A DNA stretch of 64,000 nt from Robiginitomaculum sp. (GCA_030949705.1 JAUZSF010000018.1:87273-151272), one strand, 5' to 3'; positions 37,902 to 47,487 are shown, counted from the first letter of the stretch. Notes: generated by a model not told the origin, from the letters alone. Numbers and translations: made by a program.

Positions 37902-39089
37902 ATGGACCTCGACATCACCCCCTGGCTGAATATGGCGATCCGCTGGCTGCACGTCATTGCGGGCATTGCCTGGATTGGTTCCAGCTTTTATTTCATCTGG
38001 CTGGACAATTCCTTGCGCCCTGAAAAGGACGAAAAAGACAAGGGTGTCTTTGGTGCGCTCTGGGCGGTGCATGGCGGCGGGTTTTACCACAAGAAAAAAT
38101 ATCTGGTGGCGCCCGATCACATGCCCGATGATTTGCACTGGTTCAAATGGGAGGCCTACACCACCTGGCTTTCCGGCTTCGCGCTTTTGGCGTTGATGTA
38201 TTACTGGTCCGCTGATCTGTATCTGGTGGATCGTTCCAAGCTGGACATGACCAATCTTCAGGCCACGGGCCTTGGCCTTCTTGTTTTGGCGGCCGGTTGG
38301 CTGATTTATGATGGCCTGTGCAAATCGCCTTTGCGTAAAAACAATGCGGCGCTGGGTACAGTGTGGTTTTTCGTGCTCCTTGGCTTTGCCTATGGCTTAA
38401 ATCTGGTATTTTCCGGGCGCGGCGCAGTGATGCATATGGGGGCCATTGTCGGCACCGCCATGGCCGCCAATGTGTTCTTCATCATCATCCCCAACCAGCG
38501 CAAGGTGGTCGCCGCCATGCTGGCAGGTCGTGCACCCGATCCAAAACTGGGGCAGGCCGCCAAACAACGCAGTTTACATAATAATTACATGACCTTACCA
38601 GTGGTGCTGATCATGATCAGCAACCATTATCCGCTGCTGTTTGGCAATCCCTATAACTGGGCTTTGCTGGCCGGTTTTGCCATTTGCGGCATGTTGATCC
38701 GCCACTTTTTCAATCGTCGCCACAAAAACGATGTACATTATGGCTATCTGGTCGCCGGGGCTGCGGTTTTTATCGCCACTTTTGTTTTTGCTGCCGCCAG
38801 CCAGAACGGCTTCGCCAAGCCGCAGGATACCGGTGCGGTGACCTTCACCCAGGTCAAAACCCTGTTGGATACCCATTGCACCATGTGCCATGCGAAAGCG
38901 CCGACCTATGATGGTTTTGATGCGCCGCCTGCGGGCCTCACCCTCACCGACAAGGCCAGTATTACCGCCGCCGCGGGGCGCATTTATGACCAGGTGGTGG
39001 TCGCCAAAATCATGCCCCTGGGCAATGAAACCGGCATGACCGAAGAGGAGCGCGCACAGATTGGCGCCTGGGCGCAATCGATCAAATGA
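37902..39089 (+). CDS. puuD: Membrane urate oxidase PuuD with C-terminal cytochrome c
   Basis: 395 residues. The N-terminal ~300 residues are the urate oxidase N domain with about eight membrane helices (ITPWLNMAIRWLHVIAGIAWIGSSFYFIWLDNSL, VHGGGFYHKKKY). The C-terminus is a c-type haem domain with a CTMCH site. It oxidises urate to 5-hydroxyisourate and passes electrons to the respiratory chain instead of making hydrogen peroxide. It starts 2 nt after xdhC and overlaps allA by ATGA. Confidence 0.95.
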   Translation: MDLDITPWLNMAIRWLHVIAGIAWIGSSFYFIWLDNSLRPEKDEKDKGVFGALWAVHGGGFYHKKKYLVAPDHMPDDLHWFKWEAYTTWLSGFALLALMYYWSADLYLVDRSKLDMTNLQATGLGLLVLAAGWLIYDGLCKSPLRKNNAALGTVWFFVLLGFAYGLNLVFSGRGAVMHMGAIVGTAMAANVFFIIIPNQRKVVAAMLAGRAPDPKLGQAAKQRSLHNNYMTLPVVLIMISNHYPLLFGNPYNWALLAGFAICGMLIRHFFNRRHKNDVHYGYLVAGAAVFIATFVFAAASQNGFAKPQDTGAVTFTQVKTLLDTHCTMCHAKAPTYDGFDAPPAGLTLTDKASITAAAGRIYDQVVVAKIMPLGNETGMTEEERAQIGAWAQSIK

Positions 39090-39586
39090 GCCAAAGCGCC
39101 CTCATTCCCCGGCCCCTGACCGCCGCCGCCTTTGCCCCCTTTGGCGATGTGTTGTCGGTTACCAGTGCCACACCCAAGACCATTAATTATGGCCACACCG
39201 TGCGCTATGACACCGGCGCGCACCTTAGCCTTGATGCGCAAAACGGCCGCCCCGGGATCAGCATTTTTCGCGCCACGCCCTTGGCAAAACCCATTCAAAT
39301 TGCCCTGATGGAGCGCCATCCCTTGTCCAGTCAGGCATTTTATCCTCTGTCCGGGCGCCCGTTTCTGGTGGTCGTGGCGCCCAGGGGCGATCTTGACCCC
39401 GCTAATATCTGCGCCTTTGTGGCTGCACCGGATCAGGGAGTGAATTATCATCCCGGTATCTGGCATCATTATTTGCTGGCACTGGAAGCGGTCAGCGATT
39501 TTCTGGTGGTTGACCGGCTGGGAAATGGCGAGAATTGTGACGAGGTACAACTTTCGCCCCCCCTTGTGGTGGAGATCCCCCAATGA
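39086..39586 (+). CDS. allA: Ureidoglycolate lyase
   Basis: 166 residues. It splits ureidoglycolate to glyoxylate and urea, the last step of this route. Family features are LTAAAFAPFGDVL, ISIFRATP, MERHPLSSQAFYPLSGRPFLVVVAP and YHPGIWHHYLLAL. ATGA overlaps at both ends join it to puuD and guaD. Confidence 0.95.
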   Translation: MSQSALIPRPLTAAAFAPFGDVLSVTSATPKTINYGHTVRYDTGAHLSLDAQNGRPGISIFRATPLAKPIQIALMERHPLSSQAFYPLSGRPFLVVVAPRGDLDPANICAFVAAPDQGVNYHPGIWHHYLLALEAVSDFLVVDRLGNGENCDEVQLSPPLVVEIPQ

Positions 39587-40887
39587 GCAGAATCGCCTTT
39601 CGCAGTAAAATCCTGCACTTTATGGATGATCCGGCGCACTCAAATGCGCCCGGCACCATCATGGCCTATGATGATGGGGTGCTGGTGGTCGAGGACGGGC
39701 ATATTCTGGCCCTCGGCAGCCCCGAAGAAATGGCCGATTTGACCCGCAACACCCACGTGCAGCACATGCCCGATGGCCTGATTATGCCGGGCTTTGTCGA
39801 TGCCCATGTGCACTACCCCCAGATCGATATGATCGCCAGTTATGGCAAGCATTTGCTCGACTGGCTGGACCATTATGCCTTCCCGGCCGAGGTCGGCCTG
39901 AAGCGCTTTCCTGATCGCGCGAAAGACACCGCCGCCTTCTTCCTAGACGAGTTGTTGCGCCATGGCACCACTTCGGCGCTGGTCTTTGCCACCGTCCATA
40001 CGCACACCGTGGACGCCCTTTTTGGTGAGGCGTTAAAGCGCAATCTGCGCCTGATCTCAGGCAAAGTGATGATGGACGCCCATGCGCCGGATGATTTGCT
40101 GGACACCGCCCAATCCAGCTATGACGACAGTAAAGCACTGATCGAAAAATGGCACGGCAAAGGCCGTCTTGGCTATGCGGTAACGCCGCGCTTTGCGCTG
40201 ACCTCGACCCCCGAACAGCTTGATCTGGCTGGCCGTTTGCTGGCCGAGCACCCGGACGTTTTGCTGCACACGCACCTTTGCGAAAACACCAAGGAGATCG
40301 AACGCGCCGAAGAGCTTTTCCCGGATGCCAAAGGTTATCTGGACGTTTATAAACGCGCCGGACTGGTGACTAAAAATTCCGTCTTTGCCCATGGGGTGCA
40401 CCTGAGTGATGCTGACCGAAAAACGCTAGCGGGTGCCAAATCAGCGCTGGCCCATTGCCCCACATCGAACCTGTTTTTGGGCTCTGGCCTGTTTGACCTG
40501 GCCGCCGCACAGGAAGCAGACATTACCATTGGTTTTGGCACAGATGTGGGCGGTGGCACGTCCCTTAGCCCCTTTGCCACCATGAGCGAGGCCTATAAGG
40601 TTTCGCAATTGCGGGGCCACAGCCTGAACCCCTATGAGGCGTTCTATCTGGCCACACTGGGCGGGGCCCGAGCGCTGCACATTGATGATCATGTGGGCAA
40701 TTTTGCCCCCGGCAAGGAAGCCGATTTTGTCGTGCTGGATCTGGCCGCCACGCCCCTGATCAAACGCCGTCTGGCGCATGCCAACACCTTCGAGCAAATG
40801 CTGTTCGCCCTGATGATTTTGGGCGATGATCGCGCCGTGCAAAAAACCTATGTGGCAGGCGAGCTGGCCCATGACCGCGACGCCTAA
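39583..40887 (+). CDS. guaD: Guanine deaminase
   Basis: 434 residues. It deaminates guanine to xanthine, the entry point for guanine into the island. The amidohydrolase motifs are the metal-binding GFVDAHVHYPQIDMIASYG, the TSALVFATVH region, HLCENTKEIE, AHGVHLSDAD, CPTSNLFLGSGLFD and GFGTDVGGGTSLS. It is the last gene of the rightward arm uraH-xdhA-xdhB-xdhC-puuD-allA-guaD, in which all junctions overlap or nearly touch. Confidence 0.96.
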   Translation: MSRIAFRSKILHFMDDPAHSNAPGTIMAYDDGVLVVEDGHILALGSPEEMADLTRNTHVQHMPDGLIMPGFVDAHVHYPQIDMIASYGKHLLDWLDHYAFPAEVGLKRFPDRAKDTAAFFLDELLRHGTTSALVFATVHTHTVDALFGEALKRNLRLISGKVMMDAHAPDDLLDTAQSSYDDSKALIEKWHGKGRLGYAVTPRFALTSTPEQLDLAGRLLAEHPDVLLHTHLCENTKEIERAEELFPDAKGYLDVYKRAGLVTKNSVFAHGVHLSDADRKTLAGAKSALAHCPTSNLFLGSGLFDLAAAQEADITIGFGTDVGGGTSLSPFATMSEAYKVSQLRGHSLNPYEAFYLATLGGARALHIDDHVGNFAPGKEADFVVLDLAATPLIKRRLAHANTFEQMLFALMILGDDRAVQKTYVAGELAHDRDA

Positions 40888-41110
40888 ATTAACCAGTATA
40901 GCCCAAAGACGCCGGGCGGGCATGACACCGACTTATCCCGCAAAACCTTAAAGGGAAAAAAGGGGTAAAAAGGCCCGTTTTAGGGGCAAAACAGGGTTAA
41001 TTCAGTGCTTTTCAAGTATATTTTTGGGATAAGGCAGGGTTGACCAAGGGGTAAGAAATGCCCCTCTTTGCCCCTTGGGTGAGCCCTTATGGGGCTGTGC
41101 ACGGGATAAC

Positions 41111-41219
41111 TCCTTCTCCCATGGGGAGAAGGTTGGGATGAGGGGCTGGTGATTTGAAAATCAGCACACGCCTGTCAAAGCCCTATCCCCTCACCTTATT
41201 CCTCTCCCACCGGGAGAGG
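41111..41219. repeat. Palindromic repeat of the CCTTCTCCC...GGGAGAAGG type
   Basis: A perfect hairpin, CCTTCTCCC-ATG-GGGAGAAGG, is at 41112-41132. A second, CCTCTCCC-ACC-GGGAGAGG, is at 41201-41219. GGGATGAGGGG after the first and CCCCTCACC before the second make partial outer arms. This resembles a common alphaproteobacterial intergenic mosaic element. Confidence 0.75.
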
Positions 41220-41310
41220 AAAGAGTATTGCGTTTTCTGCCCAATGATATTTTAAGGATGGGGATAGATAAACCTTATCCCCATCCGGCGTGGATGGAGG
41301 TATATTGCCT

Positions 41311-41415
41311 TCCATCCTTCGAGGCTCGCCTTCGGCTCGCACCTCAGGATGAGGTTCGTATTTTATTCTCCGTCCTCATCCTGAGGGATTGCGCAGCAAT
41401 CGTCTCGAAGGATGG
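41311..41415. repeat. Nested palindromic repeat of the CATCCTTCGAG...CTCGAAGGATG type
   Basis: Outer arms CCATCCTTCGAG (from 41312) and CTCGAAGGATGG (to 41415) pair. Inner arms CCTCAGGATGAGG (41342-41354) and CCTCATCCTGAGG (41374-41386) pair. Two side hairpins lie between, one being GATTGC-GCA-GCAATC. The whole can fold as a branched cruciform. It matches a dispersed repeat familiar from rhizobia and Caulobacter relatives. Confidence 0.8.
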
Positions 41416-41443
41416 TGCAACTCAAGACCAAAAGAAGAAAAAA

Positions 41444-42460
41444 CTACCCCTCCAGCGCTTCGCTCCACTGACCCAACGTTGCCAGGCCATTCATGTGCGC
41501 GCGGTGATTAAAGGCAGCCTGGGTGGCGGCGCGGTTTTCCGCCTTGCCGCGCCAGGCGGCCAGCGGCGCGGCTTGCAATGCCCGGCCATAGGAAAAGGTG
41601 AGGTTCCAGGGCAGATCACCGTCGGCATTCATGGCGTTTAAGTGCGCCGTGGCCTCGATATCCGATTGCCCGCCAGAGAGAAAGGCAATGCCGGGCACGG
41701 CGGCCGGTACGGTGGCTTTTAGCACTTTTACCGTGGCGGCGGCGACCTCTGCAACGCCGGCGCGATTGGTGCACTTTTTGCCCGAAATGACCATATTGGG
41801 TTTCAGGACCGTGCCTTCGAGCACCACGCGCTGATGATAAAGCGCCATATACAATTCTTTGAGCACCCCTTGCGTGACCTCATAACAGCGATCCAGATCA
41901 TGGTCCCCATCCATCAGCACTTCGGGCTCGACAATGGGGACGATGTTCGCTTCCTGACAGATGGCGGCATAGCGTGCCAGCGCATGGCAATTGGCCATGA
42001 CACAGGCGGCGGAGGGGCGCACCGCATCGATTTCAATCACCGCGCGCCATTTGGCAAAGCGCGCCCCCAGATCATAATATTCCTTCATGCGCTGGCGCAG
42101 GCCATCCAGGCCGGCGGTGATTTTTTCGCCCATAAAGCCCGCCATGTCCTGCGCGCCCATATCCACCTTGATGCCAGGGATCGCCCCGGCTTTGCGGATC
42201 AGATCAACCAATGGTGTGCCATCGGCCGCGCTTTGGCGCAGGGTTTCGTCATAAAGGATGACCCCGGCAATGCTGTCCTGCATGGCCGGTTCCGTGCGAA
42301 ACAGTATTTCGCGCCAGTCCCGGCGATTATCGGCGGTGGATTGGGCACCAATGCTGTCAAAGCGTTTTTTGATGGTGCCCGTGCTTTCATCGGCGGCCAG
42401 AATGCCCTTGCCCTTTTGCACCATGGCAGTGGCAGTTTCACAAAGTGCATCTAGGTCCAT
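41444..42460 (-). CDS. fba: Fructose-bisphosphate aldolase class I
   Basis: 338 residues. It interconverts fructose-1,6-bisphosphate and two triose phosphates through a lysine Schiff base. Motifs are GKGILAADESTGTIKKRFDSI, KVDMGAQDM, FAKWRAVI, IVPIVEPEVLMDGDHD, the Schiff-base Lys region VLEGTVLKPNMV, and FLSGGQSDIEATAHLNAM. The ATG at 42460 has GGAG 6 nt upstream; the ATG four codons earlier has no site, so I choose 42460. It ends the gap-pgk-fba operon. Confidence 0.96.
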   Translation of the reverse strand: MDLDALCETATAMVQKGKGILAADESTGTIKKRFDSIGAQSTADNRRDWREILFRTEPAMQDSIAGVILYDETLRQSAADGTPLVDLIRKAGAIPGIKVDMGAQDMAGFMGEKITAGLDGLRQRMKEYYDLGARFAKWRAVIEIDAVRPSAACVMANCHALARYAAICQEANIVPIVEPEVLMDGDHDLDRCYEVTQGVLKELYMALYHQRVVLEGTVLKPNMVISGKKCTNRAGVAEVAAATVKVLKATVPAAVPGIAFLSGGQSDIEATAHLNAMNADGDLPWNLTFSYGRALQAAPLAAWRGKAENRAATQAAFNHRAHMNGLATLGQWSEALEG

Positions 42461-42483
42461 TGGGGTCTCCATTTATGCTTGAT

Positions 42484-43677
42484 TTAATCGGATCTCAGCG
42501 CCTCAACGCCGGGCAGGGCTTTGCCCTCCATCCATTCCAGAAAGGCACCACCGGCGGTGGAAATAAAGGTAAAGCCTTCCGATGCACCGGCCTGATTTAA
42601 GGCCGACACCGTATCGCCCCCGCCGGCCACCGAAACCAGCTTGCCAGCGCGGGTCAGATCGGCGCAATGACGCGCCGCCGCCTTGGTCGCCGCATCAAAG
42701 GGAGGCAGTTCAAACGCGCCCAGCGGGCCATTCCAGATCACCGTTTTGGCGCGGCCCATGGCGGCATTTAGCGCCGCGACGCTGGCCGGCCCGGCATCCA
42801 GGATCATGTCTTTTTCGCCCACCTCGTCCAGACCCACGTTTCGGTGCGGGGCATTGGCGGCAAATTCGGTGGCCACCACCACATCAACGGGCAGCAATAT
42901 CTCGCAATCATGGCGCACGGCGCTGGTCATGATGGCGCGGGCGGTACCGGCCAGATCCTTTTCACACAGGCTGGCCCCCACGGGCTTGCCCAGCGCATGT
43001 AAAAACGTATTGGCCATGCCGCCGCCAATGCACAACATGTCTACCTTGGCGACCAGATTTTGCAATAAATCGATTTTGCTGGACACCTTGGCCCCGCCGA
43101 CCACGGCCAGCACCGGGTGTTCCGGATACCCCAGCGCCTTTTCCAGATGTTCCAGCTCGCGCTGCATGGCGCGCCCGGCAAAGGCGGGCAGGTATTGCGC
43201 AATCCCAACGGTGGAGGCATGAGCACGATGCGCCGATGAAAAGGCATCCAGCACAAACAAATCACCCAGATCCGCCAGGGCACGGCCCAGCGCGGGATCA
43301 TTTTTCTGCTCGCCCCCATGAAAGCGGGTGTTTTCCAAGAGCAGCACATCGCCCGGGGCCATGGCGGCCACGGCCGCCTGCGCCGCCTCGCCAACATAAT
43401 CAGAGACAAAGCCAACGGGCGTCCCCAAAAGATCGGCCAGCACCGGAGCCACCGGGGCCAGGCTCATAGCGGCAACGCGCTCGCCTTTGGGGCGACCAAA
43501 ATGCGATAGCAGGATGACTTTCGCACCCCGGCCACGCAAATCATTTATGGTGGGCAAAGCCGCCCGCAGGCGGGTATCATCCGACACCCGGCCCTCGTGC
43601 ATGGGTACATTAAAATCCACCCGCACCAGAGCGCGCCGGCCCTTCACATCGGCATCATCCAAAGTGCGAAAGGCCAT
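42484..43677 (-). CDS. pgk: Phosphoglycerate kinase
   Basis: 397 residues. It transfers phosphate between 1,3-bisphosphoglycerate and ADP. Motifs are [73 protein letters not shown] and the final [17 protein letters not shown] lies 7 nt before the ATG at 43677. It begins 14 nt after the gap stop codon. Confidence 0.97.
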   Translation of the reverse strand: MAFRTLDDADVKGRRALVRVDFNVPMHEGRVSDDTRLRAALPTINDLRGRGAKVILLSHFGRPKGERVAAMSLAPVAPVLADLLGTPVGFVSDYVGEAAQAAVAAMAPGDVLLLENTRFHGGEQKNDPALGRALADLGDLFVLDAFSSAHRAHASTVGIAQYLPAFAGRAMQRELEHLEKALGYPEHPVLAVVGGAKVSSKIDLLQNLVAKVDMLCIGGGMANTFLHALGKPVGASLCEKDLAGTARAIMTSAVRHDCEILLPVDVVVATEFAANAPHRNVGLDEVGEKDMILDAGPASVAALNAAMGRAKTVIWNGPLGAFELPPFDAATKAAARHCADLTRAGKLVSVAGGGDTVSALNQAGASEGFTFISTAGGAFLEWMEGKALPGVEALRSD

Positions 43678-43691
43678 GGTGATTCTCCGGT

Positions 43692-44699
43692 TTAGATAAA
43701 GGCCGCCAGCGCAATGGCCGTATCGGACATGCGGGTGGCAAAGCCCCATTCATTGTCATACCAGGTCAGAATACGCACCAAAGTGCCATCCACCACTTGG
43801 GTTTGCGGCAAAGCAAAGGTCGATGAGTTGGCATTATGGTTATAATCGATCGACACCAGCGGTTCGTCGGAATAGCCAAGCACGCCCTTTAGCGGGCCAT
43901 CGGCGGCGGCCATAATGGCGGCATTGATTTCTTCAACACTGGTGGCTTTGCCCGCATCAAAGGTCAGATCCACGCACGACACATTGGGGGTTGGCACGCG
44001 GATGGAACAGCCATCTAATTTGCCCGCCAGTTCCGGCAAAACCAGACCCACGGCCTTGGCCGCCCCGGTGGAGGTGGGGATCATGGAAAGCGCGGCGGCG
44101 CGGGCGCGATAAAGATCCTTGTGCAGACGGTCCAGCGTTGGCTGATCGCCGGTATAGGCGTAATGGTGGTCATATAGCCGCGTTTAATACCCACCGCATC
44201 GTTCAGGGTCTTGGCCACTGGCGACAGACAATTGGTGGTACACGACGCATTGGAGACGATCATGTCATCGGCACCAAGCACATTGTGATTAACGCCGTAC
44301 ACGATGGTTTTGTCGGCATCCTTGCCGGGGGCGGAAAGCAGTACCCGTTTGGCCCCCGGCGGTAAGATGTTTACCCGCCAGTTCCTTGGAAAGGAAAAAG
44401 CCGGTGCATTCCAGCGCCACATCAACGTTCAGCTCGCCCCAGGGCAGCTTTGCCGGGTCGCGCTCGGCGGTAACGCGGATGGACTTACCATTGACGATCA
44501 TGGCACCGTCTTGCGTTTGCACGTCCGCATCCAGGCGCCCATGCACGGAATCATATTTCAGCAAATGGGCATTGGTTTGCACCGGCCCCAGATCATTAAT
44601 GGCAACGACTTCAATGTCGGTGCGGTTATGCTCGATGATCGAGCGCAATACCAATCTGCCAATGCGACCAAATCCGTTGATCGCCACCCGTACCGCCAT
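43692..44699 (-). CDS. gap: Glyceraldehyde-3-phosphate dehydrogenase (two frameshifts)
   Basis: 335 residues once corrected, the normal length. The first part ([18 protein letters not shown] to KHLTAG) is in one frame. The middle ([12 protein letters not shown], then [15 protein letters not shown] with the catalytic Cys) is in a second. The end ([20 protein letters not shown] to [15 protein letters not shown]) returns to the first. The first break is one extra base in C5 at 44353-44357 (+ strand). The second is a missing base at 44161/44162 that destroys the catalytic His codon expected in TTIHAYTGDQ. GGGAG precedes the ATG. First gene of gap-pgk-fba. Confidence 0.92.
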
Positions 44700-44843
44700 G
44701 TGAATTCTCCCTGAAACATGCCGCCAAATCTATACTTGGGCTATACCGTGACGTGCCGGGTACGTCCAGTTGAATGCATGCACCTTGTGGCTTTGTGACA
44801 CTTGGGGCTTTGCAGCCGGGCCCAGTGGGTTCACAATAGGCCT

Positions 44844-45140
44844 ATGATGGCCAAGAAAACTGACGATTCGCAAAACACCGAAAGTACTGGCGAACTGGAA
44901 GTGGCCAGCGCCCGGCTGAGCGCGGCCCTGGATCTTCTGGATAGGCGCACCAGCGCGCTGCTAGAACGCATGAAAAATGCCCGCGAAGCCGGTGAAGTGG
45001 ATGAGGACCGTGCCCGCCTGGCCGCCGAACTGGACGCCGCACAGGCCCGTGCCGACGCACTGGAAATAGCGGCACGCGAGGCTGGCAGCGCTCTGGATCT
45101 TGCCATTAACGAAGTGCGCAGCGCCCTTGGGGAGGTATAG
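44844..45140 (+). CDS. Small coiled-coil protein upstream of zapA (DUF4164-like)
   Basis: 98 residues, almost entirely alpha-helical and Ala/Glu/Arg-rich (LEVASARLSAALDLLDRRTSALLERM, AELDAAQARADALEIAAREAG). A short coiled-coil protein occupies this place before zapA in many alphaproteobacteria and is usually labelled DUF4164. Its role is unknown; a link to division is inferred only from its neighbour. It starts at 44844 or the adjacent ATG at 44847. Confidence 0.75.
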   Translation: MMAKKTDDSQNTESTGELEVASARLSAALDLLDRRTSALLERMKNAREAGEVDEDRARLAAELDAAQARADALEIAAREAGSALDLAINEVRSALGEV

Positions 45141-45143
45141 GTC

Positions 45144-45509
45144 GTGGGCAAGGTTTCCATCAATGTAAACGGCCGCGCCTTTGCAGTGGGCTGTGAAGAC
45201 GGCGAGGAAGAGGCCGTTGCAGAGCTGGGTCGCCAGTTTGATCAACATGTCAGCACACTGGCCGATCAGGTTGGGCAGATCGGTGATCTGCGCCTGTTTT
45301 TGATGGCGGCCCTGGTACTGGCCGATGAATTGCGCGAATCAAAACACGCCGCGGCCAAATTGCAGGCCCGAATCGATGAATTGGAATCCACAGGCGTTGA
45401 AGGTGCGCGTCAGAGCGCCAGCGCCACCAGAAAGGCCGCCAGAGCACTGGATCAGGCCGCCATGCGCATCGAAAAGATCGCCCAACAGCTGGATCCGGGT
45501 GAAAGCTGA
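45144..45509 (+). CDS. zapA: Cell division protein ZapA
   Basis: 121 residues, GTG start. ZapA cross-links FtsZ filaments at the division site. The N-terminal VSINVNGRAFAVGCEDGEEEAVAELGRQFDQHV and LADQVGQIGDLRLFLMAALVLADEL are typical. A charged coiled coil follows. It lies 3 nt after the coiled-coil gene and just upstream of 6S RNA, the usual arrangement. Confidence 0.93.
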   Translation: MGKVSINVNGRAFAVGCEDGEEEAVAELGRQFDQHVSTLADQVGQIGDLRLFLMAALVLADELRESKHAAAKLQARIDELESTGVEGARQSASATRKAARALDQAAMRIEKIAQQLDPGES

Positions 45510-45573
45510 GCAAAGAATCGCACTTTTACTGTGATTCTTTTGCTTCCCCCCCTTCAAATTCTTGTCTATCCGG

Positions 45574-45712
45574 CCTAAGTTCAGACGAGGCGGTGTCTGC
45601 GGCGCGCGTCAGGGGCTCAATACCCGGCGACCGTATCGTCTCCTGAGGGAGCGACCTCTAATTGAGATCGTGGTCTCTTTTACGTTGCACCCACCTGAAC
45701 TATTGGGTCATC
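45574..45712 (+). ncRNA. ssrS: 6S RNA
   Basis: This non-coding stretch lies between zapA and the 5-FTHF cyclo-ligase gene, the conserved 6S locus. The ends pair: GTTCAG at 45579-45584 with CTGAAC at 45695-45700, flanked by CC/GG pairs. The GGTGTCTGCGGCGCG segment after the 5' arm is typical of alphaproteobacterial 6S RNA. The RNA mimics an open promoter and binds sigma70 RNA polymerase. The ends are approximate. Confidence 0.82.
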
Positions 45713-45753
45713 AGGGCATTATCGCCCCAACGGTGTTTGTGGAGCCGCCAACC

Positions 45754-46350
45754 ATGTCTTTTTTTAATTCCAGCAACGAAAAATCTGATTTGCGCGCCCG
45801 TATGAAGCGCAAGCGCGTAACCTTGCAATCCCTGTATCCGCGTTCCGGAACACAACTGTCGGCGCGCTTTCCCGCCGAATTGCTGACCCGGCCTGGTCTG
45901 GTCATTTCTGGTTATGTACCGATCCAGAGTGAGATCGACCCCACCGCCCTGATGGAAAAGCTGAAATCCCGGGGGGCACAGCTTTGCCTGCCAGTGGTCA
46001 ATGGCGAAAAAGAGCCATTGGTCTTTCGCGCCTGGAGCCCGGGGGACGAGCTGGACATCGGCAAGTTTGACGTGGAAGAGCCTTTGCCAACGGCCAAACC
46101 CATGACCCCGGATATCGTGCTGGTGCCGCTGTTGGCGTTCGATAAAAAGGGGCGACGCCTTGGCTATGGCGGCGGCTATTATGACCGGACCTTAAAGGCG
46201 CTGCGCGCCGCCGACCCTGATGTATGTGCCGTGGGCATTGGCTATGCTGCGCAGCAGATTGCCAAAGTGCCCACCGATGGTGGCGATCAGAGCCTGGATT
46301 GGGTGCTGACCGAGACCGGCGCGATCAGCATTACCGGGAAAACACCTTAA
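45754..46350 (+). CDS. fau: 5-formyltetrahydrofolate cyclo-ligase
   Basis: 198 residues. It converts 5-formyl-THF to 5,10-methenyl-THF using ATP. Motifs are the N-terminal LRARMKRKR, ISGYVPIQSEIDP, DIVLVPLLAFDKKGRRLGYGGGYYDRTL and VPTDGGDQSLDWVLTE. The frame is open back through 6S RNA, but the ATG at 45754 has GGAG upstream and matches the family start. Confidence 0.95.
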   Translation: MSFFNSSNEKSDLRARMKRKRVTLQSLYPRSGTQLSARFPAELLTRPGLVISGYVPIQSEIDPTALMEKLKSRGAQLCLPVVNGEKEPLVFRAWSPGDELDIGKFDVEEPLPTAKPMTPDIVLVPLLAFDKKGRRLGYGGGYYDRTLKALRAADPDVCAVGIGYAAQQIAKVPTDGGDQSLDWVLTETGAISITGKTP

Positions 46351-46374
46351 CCGCACCCAAGGCCCTTTGGTTCC

Positions 46375-47358
46375 TTATCGGTTCACCGAACTCATATCAC
46401 CATAACGATCGCCCTTTACCTGCGCCGACAGGGTAGCCAATTGCGCCATATCCTCATCGCTCAGCGTGATTTTGGACGCCTGTAAATTGCTACGCAAATT
46501 CGAGAGCTTGGTAGTGCCGGGAATGGTCATCACGTGATCGCCTTGTGCCAACACCCAGGCCAGCGCGATCTGTGCCGGGTGGGCATCATGACGAACAGCG
46601 ATGGATTTAACCACCTCAACCAGCGCCAGATTGGCGGCATAATTATCGCCCGCAAAGCGGGGCTGAATATTGCGATAATCCGTATCGCTCAGCCCCTTGT
46701 CCTTCGCCTCATAGCGGCCAGTCAGAAGACCCCGGCCCAGCGGCGAATAAGCCACCAGCGTCACCCCCAGTTCGATACAGGCCGGGATCACCTCGTCCTC
46801 GATATCGCGGCTAAAGAGCGAATACTCTGATTGTACAGCGGCCACCGGATGCACCGCACAGGCCCGGCGCAGAGTTTGGGCCGAACACTCTGACAGACCA
46901 ATGGCGCGGATTTTCCCCTCTTCCCTTAATTCGACCAGGGCCTCCATGGTTTCCTCTATGGGCGTGGCCGGGTCCATGCGGTGTTGATAATAAAGATCAA
47001 TGGTCTCGACCCCCAATGCCCGCAAGGAGCCTTCACAGGAGGCACGCACGCTGTCCCGGGAGCCATCCAGCCCGGTCACCGCGCCGGTTTGGCGATCCCG
47101 GCCGATGCCAAATTTGGTGGCAATCACTATATCATCCATTTTACCTTTGAACGCCTTGCCGAGCAGTTTTTCATTGGCCCCCATGCCATACATTTCGGCG
47201 GTGTCGAAATGATCCACCCCCAGGTCCAGCGCCGCGTTCAGCGTGGCAATGGCCTCTGCCTCCTCGATGGGCTGTCCATAAAATTCTGAAAAGCCCATAC
47301 ACCCCAGCCCGATCGGGCTGGCAGACAGGGCGCTCTTTCCAAAGGATCGTTTTTGCAT
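46375..47358 (-). CDS. Aldo/keto reductase
   Basis: 327 residues in the aldo/keto reductase TIM-barrel family, close to the YajO/AKR13 type. Catalytic-tetrad candidates are the Asp/Tyr in HFDTAEMYGMG, Lys in IATKFGI and His in YYQHRMD. A C-terminal NADPH-binding stretch is present (IPGTTKLSNLRSNLQA). The physiological substrate is unknown. The second ATG, at 47358, has GGAG 6 nt upstream and is preferred over 47370. A TetR-type operator lies 130 bp upstream. Confidence 0.92.
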   Translation of the reverse strand: MQKRSFGKSALSASPIGLGCMGFSEFYGQPIEEAEAIATLNAALDLGVDHFDTAEMYGMGANEKLLGKAFKGKMDDIVIATKFGIGRDRQTGAVTGLDGSRDSVRASCEGSLRALGVETIDLYYQHRMDPATPIEETMEALVELREEGKIRAIGLSECSAQTLRRACAVHPVAAVQSEYSLFSRDIEDEVIPACIELGVTLVAYSPLGRGLLTGRYEAKDKGLSDTDYRNIQPRFAGDNYAANLALVEVVKSIAVRHDAHPAQIALAWVLAQGDHVMTIPGTTKLSNLRSNLQASKITLSDEDMAQLATLSAQVKGDRYGDMSSVNR

Positions 47359-47487
47359 TTCTTTCTCCATTCATGGGGCCACGAAAAACGCGACAAAGCA
47401 GAACCGCTACAGGCGCGGCAAGGGAAACGGCGTTCGGGGCAACCGGTTTGTTCTCAGGTCAGCCAAACACGTATTTGACTCGATGAT

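Larger units (their letters stand above)
40888..41443. other. Intergenic region with two palindromic repeat families
   Basis: About 550 bp between guaD and fba, which converge. The first part (40930-41100) is rich in G/A runs and shows no gene. Two structured repeats, listed separately, occupy 41111-41219 and 41311-41415. A 137-codon frame over the repeats is not supported as a gene. Confidence 0.6.

Noticed and set aside
40888..41443. CRISPR array or tRNA gene in the repeat-rich gap
   Set aside because: Repeats are inverted and of different families with no regular spacers, and no tRNA T-loop signature was seen.
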